A DNA stretch of 48,474 nt from Chloroflexota bacterium. Lineage in GTDB: Bacteria; Chloroflexota; Anaerolineae; Anaerolineales; VGOW01. The notes beneath the pieces are model-generated. The model saw nothing but the letters and a program-made list of their open reading frames with translations. It made no database searches and had not been told where the DNA came from. Positions 18,341 through 24,569 of this stretch are shown piece by piece. Positions within the stretch are counted from its first letter, which is position 1; each line of letters begins with the position of its first letter. The position numbers were made by a program, and so were the translations under genes. The stretch spans positions 1 to 48,474 of the forward strand of contig JACPWC010000122.1 in assembly GCA_016197225.1 (NCBI GenBank), written 5' to 3'.

Positions 18341-18685
18341 CTAACTCCGTTTAGGTAAGGCCGCAATCGCGGCCAGCAGATCAGAACTGCCCGTGCCAGC
18401 TCGTTGGCTGGTGATCACCTGGATATCGTTAGCGCCGAGGTTGGCGCAGATAATGGGGAGGTTGGGATAGGCGGCGAGGAACTGGCCGAAAACCGCCGGC
18501 AGCGTGGGTTCGGCGCTGGCATTGGCAATGATCACTGCGTCCGGGCATTTGGTTTTGAGCCGGGGCAGGGCGGCCTCGGGCGTCGGCGCAGAGCCGACGA
18601 TTTCCACTGCGGTCTTTGCCAGTATCTGGGTCAGGGCTTCGGCAAAGAGAGAATCGCCAACTACGAAAACTTTGCGCGTTTCCAT
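18341..18685 (-). CDS. receiver-like domain protein lacking the phosphoacceptor Asp
   Basis: 114 residues resembling a CheY-type fold: KVFVVGDSLFAEALTQIL (strand 1/helix 1), AVEIVGSAPTPEAAL, CPDAVIIANASAEPTLP in place of the usual PDVVLLDI segment, and LPIICANLGANDIQVITS. The strand-3 position that should hold the phosphorylated Asp reads IIANA, and the acidic pocket at the N-terminus is reduced to one Asp (GDS). So it is a pseudo-receiver, probably not phosphorylated. It ends 3 bases before the alpha subunit ATG, and its promoter should lie in the 18686-18745 gap. It may act as an adaptor or be a decaying regulator. Confidence 0.65.
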   Translation of the reverse strand: METRKVFVVGDSLFAEALTQILAKTAVEIVGSAPTPEAALPRLKTKCPDAVIIANASAEPTLPAVFGQFLAAYPNLPIICANLGANDIQVITSQRAGTGSSDLLAAIAALPKRS

Positions 18686-18749
18686 GTCGCCAGCATACGG
18701 CAGAGAAGGGCAGTCAGTCTATCCGTCACAGTTGGCACAAAGAATGAAA

Positions 18750-18775
18750 AAAGAGCGATCTGCGGATCGCTCTTT
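18750..18775 (-). terminator. Rho-independent terminator after the NarL-like gene
   Basis: AAAGAGCGATC (18750-18760), loop TGCG, GATCGCTCTTT (18765-18775): 11 perfect pairs. On the minus strand the stem is followed by a T-rich run (CTTTTTTCATTC). It would end the sensor/regulator transcript and separate it from the receiver-enzyme operon. Confidence 0.8.
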
Positions 18776-18836
18776 GAGGCGGAGCATTAGGTCGTTGACG
18801 GGCGGCTTAGTGCTTGTTTGAAAATTGCTCTTCGCC

Positions 18837-18887
18837 CGCGTCCTCGCAGGCCCCTTCGGGCCAACCGCGAGGACGCGGTTGGGGAGC
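18837..18887. repeat. palindromic element copy A (CGCGTCCTCG...CGAGGACGCGGTTGGGGAGC)
   Basis: CGCGTCCTCG (18837-18846) pairs exactly with CGAGGACGCG (18868-18877). GGCCAACCGCG lies between and GGTTGGGGAGC follows. A second copy is at 39012-39080. Confidence 0.7.
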
Positions 18888-18912
18888 ATTTATGAAACAG
18901 GTTCTTAGAACC

Positions 18913-19575
18913 TCAGCGCTTCGCCCACCCCTCTCGCGCCACAAGCTTCGCCGCCTGCCGCCGGTTGACGGCGTGCAGTTTGCTCAAAATGCTTCGGACG
19001 TGAGTTTTGACGGTGTGCAGACTCAGTGAGAGTTGCCGGGCAATTTCTTTGTCGGTCGCGTCAGTGGCAATGAGGTTGAGCACTTCTCGCTCGCGGGGGG
19101 TGAGATCAGGGACAGAGGTAGACGGAGCGTCCGCCGCCGGTCGGTTAGCCAGGTAGGCAAACTCGTCGAGGAGGCGCGTGGCCAGTTTTGGCGGCAGGGC
19201 GGCTTCGCCCTTGAGGGCGCTATGTAAGCCGCGCAAGAAATCGGGCGAGTGTGTGTCTTTGAGCAAGTAACTGCTCGCGCCCGACTTGATCGCTTCAAAC
19301 AATTTTTCATCCTCGTCGTGCACGGTAAGGATGAGAACGCGCGCTTCCGGCCATGCGGCCCGAATCAGGCGTGTGGCTTCCAGGCCGTCGCACACCGGCA
19401 TTTTGATGTCCATGACGATCAGATCGGGGCGCAGGTTGCGGGCCAGAGTCAGGGCTTCAAGTCCATCGGCGGCTTGACCTACTACTTCCAAATCCGGTTG
19501 AGCATTGATTAGACTGGCCAGCCCTTCACGGAGAAGGTCGTTGTCGTCGGCAAGAAGAATGCGAGCCCGGGTCAT
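18913..19575 (-). CDS. NarL/LuxR-type response regulator
   Basis: 220 residues. Receiver domain with the acidic pair DDND, phosphoacceptor D56 in VMDIKMP, switch Thr in ILTVHD and the Lys in YLLKD. The C-terminal LuxR-type helix-turn-helix starts at LTPREREVLNLIA and contains EIARQLSLSLHTVKTHV. Its ATG overlaps the sensor-kinase stop by ATGA, so the pair is translated together. Role: phosphorylated by the NarX-like kinase, it probably activates the downstream enzyme operon; no NarL heptamer sites were identified with confidence. A terminator follows at 18750-18775, so it is transcribed apart from the enzyme genes. Confidence 0.9.
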   Translation of the reverse strand: MTRARILLADDNDLLREGLASLINAQPDLEVVGQAADGLEALTLARNLRPDLIVMDIKMPVCDGLEATRLIRAAWPEARVLILTVHDEDEKLFEAIKSGASSYLLKDTHSPDFLRGLHSALKGEAALPPKLATRLLDEFAYLANRPAADAPSTSVPDLTPREREVLNLIATDATDKEIARQLSLSLHTVKTHVRSILSKLHAVNRRQAAKLVAREGWAKR

Positions 19576-21521
19576 AGAATCACCTCTGAATGGGGCGAGT
19601 TGGCAGTTTGCCGGGCCAGCGGAAAAATAGCGACGACTTTGGTTCCAGCTCCGCAGACAGAATTGACGGCCAGCCGCCCGCCATTACGTTCGGCTCGCGC
19701 CCGCATGATCGCCAGCCCCAAATGTTGATCGGTCTCGACTGCTCCCTGATCAAACCCGCAGCCATCGTCTTCCACAGTGAAGCACGCCTCGCCATTCACT
19801 CGTTCGACTCGCACCCAGACGTGCCTGGCTGAGGCGTGCCGGCGGACATTGGTAAGCGCCTCGCGCACAATATGCGCGACTTGGGATTGGGTGATCGGCG
19901 GCAACGCCAGTGCCGCCGAGTCGGCCATGATCAATTCGATGGGGAGGCCTGAGGTCTCACGGAAATCGGCGATGCAGGTATCGAGGTTTTGAGAAAGCGC
20001 CGGCCCGGTGCTCGTCAACGGCTTTTCTCCGTGGCGCAGTGGTTCGCGAAGGTTGACTAGAGCGGCGCGCACTTGCCCGTAAGCCGTCGCAATGGCCGAC
20101 TTCATCAAATTGAGTTCACCTTCGGCGACGGCAGCGTGCCCGATTGTAAAAACTTCCCTGACTCGATCGGCCTTGAGATTGAGAAAGCCGAGTGTTTGCG
20201 CAAGGTGATCGTGGAGTTCGGCGGCGAGGCGCTCGCGTTCGGCCAGTATGGCCGTCTGTTCGGCCTGCCGCCGCTCCATCTCGGCCAACCGCGCGTTGGC
20301 AATGGCAATGGCCGCCGAGTTCGCCAGCAAAGTGAGGGCGCGTGTTTCATCCTCATCGAAAGGGATGTCGTTTGGATGAATGGCGCACAACGCGCCGAGG
20401 GTATGTTCACCCACCCGGAGCGGCGCGGCGACACACTGGCCGGGCGCATGGGTACTCAGGAAACTGCAACCGGAACAAACGGCCTCGACGACGGTTGTTT
20501 CTCCTGCGCCTACCACCCGCCTTGCCAGCCCGCGCTGGACAGATTGCCGTAGCCCGGCGCGGCCAACGGCTTCATCGTTGCTGGCTACCAGTTCCAGGTA
20601 CTCGCCGTCGGTTGACAGCAGGCAAAGCGAAACGGCCCGAGCGTGCATCAGCGAACTGACGCGGTCGGCTACAGATTGCAAGAGGCGCCCCAGATCAAGT
20701 TGGGCAACGATTTCCTGGCTAAGTTCAAAGGCTGAGGCCAGTTCACTCGTGCGCTGGGCCACGCGCAACTCTAACTGATCGCGCGCAATAGCGATCTCGG
20801 CGCGCATGGTTTCAAGGGCCTGACCCAATTCTCCCAGTTCACCGCCGTCTGTCAACGGAACTGGGTCGGCGAGTTGCCCGCTGGCCATGCGCCGGGCGGT
20901 CACGCCGAGCAGGGCCAGCGGGCTGATGATGCGTTGCCAGGTGAGAAGGTAGCTCCACGCCAGCAACAGCAGAGCGGCGACAAAGAAGAAAAGTTGAATG
21001 AATTGCAGGCGGGTCACTTTGGCTTGGGCGCGAGTTTCGAACACGCTCACTGCCGAATCGAGCTGGGCAAGGATCAGGGGCGATTCTGTTTGCAGGGCTA
21101 CAGCATCCACCGGCTGAAGATGCGCGCGAAATGTTGACCATGTTTGCGCCACCTCGTCGAGTTGCGCGCGGACGGCCATGTCGGGGGCAGGGGAAAGGGT
21201 AACAACACGGCCACCCGGATCGAGAGTCGGCCCGCCATCGCGGAGCGCGAGCAGGGTCCGATCAAAGAGTTGAATAGCGGCGTCGAGTTCGGGGCTGTCG
21301 GGCTGGGCGAGGGCCAGCCAGATCATTTTTTGAGTCAACATGCGCTGGCGGCCCGCCAGGTTGATGACTGTGGCGTCGCTGACCTGCGCCCGTATGGCGA
21401 CGAAGGTGGCGGCAACCGAGCCGCCGACGAGCAACAGAAAGCTGAGAAAGACCGCGCCGAGTTGGGCTTTAATGGATCGAAACATCCGCTGGTGACTGGT
21501 CGGGACTCGCCTGGAGGCCAT
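19572..21521 (-). CDS. NarX-like membrane sensor histidine kinase with a GAF domain
   Basis: 649 residues. Domains in order: transmembrane helix 1 (near 18-40); a periplasmic nitrate/nitrite-type sensor domain with the P-box-like INLAGRQRMLTQKM; transmembrane helix 2 (near 175-195); HAMP (PLALLGVTARRMASGQL, then GELGELGQALETMRAEI); a GAF-like central module with three closely spaced Cys (AVCSGCSF ... PGQC, about 345-360); HisKA_3 with the phosphorylated His in AAELHDHLAQTLG (near 436); and a HATPase domain (HIVREALTNVRRHA, DDGCGFD). Senses probably nitrate or nitrite outside the membrane and phosphorylates the NarL-like partner. An internal ATG at residue 13 is an alternative start; no good ribosome site is seen for either. 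Confidence 0.88.
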   Translation of the reverse strand: MASRRVPTSHQRMFRSIKAQLGAVFLSFLLLVGGSVAATFVAIRAQVSDATVINLAGRQRMLTQKMIWLALAQPDSPELDAAIQLFDRTLLALRDGGPTLDPGGRVVTLSPAPDMAVRAQLDEVAQTWSTFRAHLQPVDAVALQTESPLILAQLDSAVSVFETRAQAKVTRLQFIQLFFFVAALLLLAWSYLLTWQRIISPLALLGVTARRMASGQLADPVPLTDGGELGELGQALETMRAEIAIARDQLELRVAQRTSELASAFELSQEIVAQLDLGRLLQSVADRVSSLMHARAVSLCLLSTDGEYLELVASNDEAVGRAGLRQSVQRGLARRVVGAGETTVVEAVCSGCSFLSTHAPGQCVAAPLRVGEHTLGALCAIHPNDIPFDEDETRALTLLANSAAIAIANARLAEMERRQAEQTAILAERERLAAELHDHLAQTLGFLNLKADRVREVFTIGHAAVAEGELNLMKSAIATAYGQVRAALVNLREPLRHGEKPLTSTGPALSQNLDTCIADFRETSGLPIELIMADSAALALPPITQSQVAHIVREALTNVRRHASARHVWVRVERVNGEACFTVEDDGCGFDQGAVETDQHLGLAIMRARAERNGGRLAVNSVCGAGTKVVAIFPLARQTANSPHSEVIL

Positions 21522-21575
21522 CCAATAATTACTTGACTACTTATGCCCGGTTTCCCCAGGGCCAAACAGACACGG

Positions 21576-21598
21576 AAGTCACTTCTTGTTGGTGACTT
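21576..21598. repeat. short inverted repeat upstream of the NarX-like gene
   Basis: AAGTCAC (21576-21582) and GTGACTT (21592-21598), 9-base spacer, about 55 bases before the kinase ATG on the minus strand. Possible operator; no clear promoter could be fixed. The remainder of the 21522-21746 gap holds only the PadR promoter. Confidence 0.35.
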
Positions 21599-21689
21599 TT
21601 GTCATGTTGCGACACGTTGTGAGAACGGCGCTCAAACACAGATAAACAATTCGCCCGTCTCCCCGACCCTCTGCCCCAGGTTTCGCCTC

Positions 21690-21718
21690 TTGACAAAGCC
21701 TGCGTTTTTCTCTATTAT
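21690..21718 (+). promoter_or_regulatory. sigma-70-type promoter of the PadR operon
   Basis: TTGACA at 21690-21695, 17-base spacer, TATTAT at 21713-21718. Predicted start of transcription near 21725, inside the palindrome that follows. Confidence 0.85.
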
Positions 21719-21733
21719 ATCAATCGTTGATAT
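21717..21733. promoter_or_regulatory. palindromic operator candidate for PadR autoregulation
   Basis: ATATCAA-TCG-TTGATAT: two 7-base arms pairing perfectly, overlapping the -10 box and the predicted start site. Position and symmetry fit binding of a dimeric winged-helix repressor that shuts off its own operon. Confidence 0.72.
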
Positions 21734-21746
21734 ATCGGAGACTGAT

Positions 21747-22112
21747 ATGGCTCAGACTGCTGACCCTGAATCGTTGTTGCCGCTCACGCCCGCCGCGTTC
21801 CACATTCTGCTGGCCCTCGCCGACGGCGAGAAGCACGGCTACGGCCTGATGCAGGAAGTGGCCGCCATTAGCGACGGACAGATCAAGCTTGGCCCCGGCA
21901 CGCTCTATGGCACCCTCAAACGGATGCTGGCCGATGGCTGGATCGAAGAGAGCGACGAGCGCCCCGACCCCGAACTCGACGACGAGCGGCGGCGCTACTA
22001 CCGGCTGACCGACTTCGGCGGCAAAGTCGTGCGCGCCGAAGCGGCCCGTCTCGCCCGGCTGGTGGACGCCGCGCGATCCAAAAGGCTTGTTCCGAAACCA
22101 CGCGGAACATGA
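21747..22112 (+). CDS. PadR-family transcriptional regulator
   Basis: 121 residues. The winged helix is clear: LTPAAFHILLALADGEKHGYGLMQEV, then IKLGPGTLYGTLKRMLADGWIEE as the recognition helix and turn, and the wing RRRYYRLTDFGGKVV. It is the short PadR type with little C-terminal dimerisation extension. ATG 21747 follows CGGAG. It leads an apparent operon with two membrane proteins: its TGA at 22110 is 8 bases before the next ATG. The promoter and palindrome upstream suggest autorepression lifted by an unknown ligand. Confidence 0.9.
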   Translation: MAQTADPESLLPLTPAAFHILLALADGEKHGYGLMQEVAAISDGQIKLGPGTLYGTLKRMLADGWIEESDERPDPELDDERRRYYRLTDFGGKVVRAEAARLARLVDAARSKRLVPKPRGT

Positions 22113-22119
22113 AACGCCC

Positions 22120-22899
22120 ATGAAGGACTCGGTGTCGCTATCCCATCGCCTGTATCGCTTCCTGTTGCGGGCCTATCCGCCGTCGTTCTATGCCGAATAC
22201 GGCGACGAGATGGCGCTCACCTTCCGCGATTCGTGCCGCGCGGAATACCGGCGGCATGGCGCGGCCGGTGTCATCGGCCGGTGGGTTGAGACCGTTCCTG
22301 ATTTCATCGTCAGCGTCCTTGACGAACACTCACAGGAGAACTTTCAAATGGCAAAGACGAATCTGGTTCGCATCTTGGCAGTCGCCGGTATCGTGGGCGG
22401 GGCGCTGTGGGTTGCCTTCAGTGTCATTCTGTTCATGCGTCCGCCCGGCATTCCCGGCGGCGCTTCTCAGGAAGCCAGTGACTTTACGCCGTTGCTCTTG
22501 TTTGGGGTGGGGCTGGGCACGGCTGGTTTGCTCGGCGCGTATCTGCGGCCTGGCCGTCAATGGCCTATCTTGTCACGATTGATGTTGCTGCTGGGAGTAG
22601 CAGGAGGTTTGTGGGCCGTAATCAGTCCGGCATTCACTAACAGCTTCTATATCATGCTGGCCGGCTTTCTGGTGCAGGTTGGCGGCCTGGCCCTTGCCGG
22701 CCTGCTATTGCTGGCGCAATCGGCATCGCGGCAGTGGGCGGTCTTGTTCATCGGCCTTGCCGCCGCCATGTTTATGTTCAACACTGAAGACTGGCGCGCA
22801 TTGTTCGGCGTGGTGGCAGGCGCTTTGGTCATTGCGATCTCTGCCCAGGTGCTGGACGGATCACTCAACGGCCAGAACGAACCGCCGGTGGCGGCCTGA
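22120..22899 (+). CDS. PadR-associated membrane protein with N-terminal prefix module
   Basis: 259 residues. N-terminal soluble module (about 1-65) with LYRFLLRAYPPSFYAEYGDEM and LTFRDSCRAEYRR, then six hydrophobic helices. The same prefix recurs at the start of the next gene (YPRHFRDEYAHEM, VFRDTLRE), so both share an ancestral module that is commonly found on membrane proteins and permeases encoded beside PadR regulators. Function unknown; no ABC ATPase gene accompanies it. Start ATG 22120 is preferred because the prefix module begins there; no strong ribosome site, so translation may be coupled to padR. Confidence 0.72.
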   Translation: MKDSVSLSHRLYRFLLRAYPPSFYAEYGDEMALTFRDSCRAEYRRHGAAGVIGRWVETVPDFIVSVLDEHSQENFQMAKTNLVRILAVAGIVGGALWVAFSVILFMRPPGIPGGASQEASDFTPLLLFGVGLGTAGLLGAYLRPGRQWPILSRLMLLLGVAGGLWAVISPAFTNSFYIMLAGFLVQVGGLALAGLLLLAQSASRQWAVLFIGLAAAMFMFNTEDWRALFGVVAGALVIAISAQVLDGSLNGQNEPPVAA

Positions 22900-22939
22900 C
22901 TCGCGCCTCGACCCACCTCAAGAGTTCGGCCCGACTCCT

Positions 22940-24460
22940 ATGAACCAGATCAGCGCAACTTCTCCCGACCGGATCGTCGCCTTCTCCAGCCAGTTCTATT
23001 GCCTGCTCCTCGCCGCTTATCCGCGCCACTTCCGCGACGAGTACGCGCATGAAATGGCGATCGTGTTTCGCGACACGCTGCGCGAGACCTGTCGCAAAGG
23101 CACTGCCGCCCGGCTGATTAGCTTCTGGCTATCCACGCTGATCGATCTCATCGTGACTGCGATCGGAGAACGCCTGGCTGACGGCTCTGGCCCGCGTCGT
23201 TACCTGCGCGGCGTCATCACCGGCCTCATCGCCGGAGTCGTGGGCGGCCTCGTCGCCGGGCTTGGTGCGCGGCTGGCCATGCGCGGGGTGGTGGTTGCCA
23301 GCGGCCTCAGGCCGGCCTTCACCCTCGAAGGCACATTCGTCATCCTCGTCATCTGTGTGATACTTGGCATCCCTGGCGGTCTGGCCTTTGTTGCCCTGCG
23401 GCGCTTCATCCCCGGCGCCGGCCTCTGGCAGGGCTTGAGTTACGGGGTCTTGCTGTTCGTCATCTTCCTGGCGCCGCCTTTTCTCTTTTATCGCGAAGGC
23501 GAAGCGACCCTCGCCTCACCGCTGGTCACGGTCCTGCTCTTCGGCCCGATCACGCTTACCTACGGCCTGGCGGTGCAGTTCACGGTGATGCGCCTTGAAC
23601 GGCGCGATGATTCTGCCCAGCCGCTGTCGGCCACTGAGTTGCCCTCAGCCCTATCGCAAGGGTTGTGGTTCGTCGTGTTCGCCGTCCTGCTCGAACTCGC
23701 GGTGTTGGGCACGGTCTCAATTCTGAATCACTCGCCGCGCATCCCGCCCGGGATTGTCCGCGTCCTGCGCGACGCGCACATTCCGTTCGCCTTCGCCCGT
23801 GACGGAAATGTGTGGCTGGTCAGCCTTACCGCCCTCGGTTACTTTGGCCTGTCCGGCCTCATCTTCTGGCAGCGCACCCGCTCGCCCATGGCCCGCTTCA
23901 CCGCCATCACGCTCCTTCTCTTCGGCGGCGCGCTGTTCAACACCGGCGCAACCTACTATGCCCGCCTCGTGCACGATGTCACCTTCCTACAAATAGTTTT
24001 CAACATTCTGCAAGTGGCCGGCGCAACCTGTCTATTGATTCTGCTATACGTTTTCCCGAATGGCCGTTTCACGATCGCCTGGACTCGCCCCCTGGCCGTC
24101 CTCTGGTTATTGTGGGCGATGGCCTGGGCCGCCGCCACTGCCCTTTGGCCGGAGTCGGTCACCCTGACGATCCTGGCTCTGTTTCTCATAACCGGGGTGG
24201 CGGCGCAGGTGCAACGCTATCGCCAACTCATTTCCGCCGAAGAACGACGACAAACACGTTGGACAGTAGCCGGGTTCGCCGGAGCTGTGGCTGGGTTCGC
24301 CCTAATTGCCGTCGCCCTGGCGCTCATTCCCGACCTGCGCCTGCCAAAAGTGGCCGGCCTTTCTATGACAGCCACGTTTTCGCTCTACATGCTGCCCTGG
24401 CTCTGCATTCCATTGAGCATCGGCTGGGCCATGCGGCGGCATCAACTATGGGCTACATAA
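22940..24460 (+). CDS. large polytopic membrane protein with the same PadR-associated prefix module
   Basis: 506 residues, about 12-13 hydrophobic segments. Residues about 17-75 form the prefix module (FYCLLLAAYPRHFRDEYAHEM, FRDTLRETCRKG, FWLSTLIDLIVTAIGERL) shared with the preceding protein. Afterwards come Gly-rich helices (LIAGVVGGLVAGLGARLAM) and, in the second half, a block ending in a charged loop (QLISAEERRQTRWTVAG). That loop resembles the region before the kinase in membrane sensor proteins, but no kinase domain follows. Possible roles: membrane sensor or permease-like partner. ATG 22940 lies 40 bases after the previous stop. Confidence 0.7.
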   Translation: MNQISATSPDRIVAFSSQFYCLLLAAYPRHFRDEYAHEMAIVFRDTLRETCRKGTAARLISFWLSTLIDLIVTAIGERLADGSGPRRYLRGVITGLIAGVVGGLVAGLGARLAMRGVVVASGLRPAFTLEGTFVILVICVILGIPGGLAFVALRRFIPGAGLWQGLSYGVLLFVIFLAPPFLFYREGEATLASPLVTVLLFGPITLTYGLAVQFTVMRLERRDDSAQPLSATELPSALSQGLWFVVFAVLLELAVLGTVSILNHSPRIPPGIVRVLRDAHIPFAFARDGNVWLVSLTALGYFGLSGLIFWQRTRSPMARFTAITLLLFGGALFNTGATYYARLVHDVTFLQIVFNILQVAGATCLLILLYVFPNGRFTIAWTRPLAVLWLLWAMAWAAATALWPESVTLTILALFLITGVAAQVQRYRQLISAEERRQTRWTVAGFAGAVAGFALIAVALALIPDLRLPKVAGLSMTATFSLYMLPWLCIPLSIGWAMRRHQLWAT

Positions 24461-24510
24461 GCAAAGAAGACAATCTGTTCGACCTGGTTTTGGCCCAAAT
24501 GCGTCAAAAC

Positions 24511-24545
24511 AAAGGAGCGCAGAAACTCTGCGCTCCTTTGTTTTT
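24511..24545. terminator. bidirectional Rho-independent terminator between the PadR operon and clpC
   Basis: AAAGGAGCGCAGA (24511-24523), loop AAC, TCTGCGCTCCTTT (24527-24539), then G and TTTTT on the plus strand; on the minus strand the stem is followed by GTTTTG. It serves the two convergent units. Confidence 0.88.
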
Positions 24546-24569
24546 CGGAATTGAAAACCGAATTTTAGA

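Noticed and set aside
15281-18358. Open frame of about 1,025 codons on the plus strand, antisense to the NxrA-like gene
   Set aside because: Its sequence is low-complexity (Val/Arg/Gly/His-rich) with no domain signature, while the minus strand encodes a complete molybdoenzyme. It is a by-product of high G+C codon use.
22679-22939. Longer N-terminus for the 506-residue membrane protein
   Set aside because: It would overlap the preceding gene over 220 bases in another frame and lacks similarity; the prefix module starts just after 22940.
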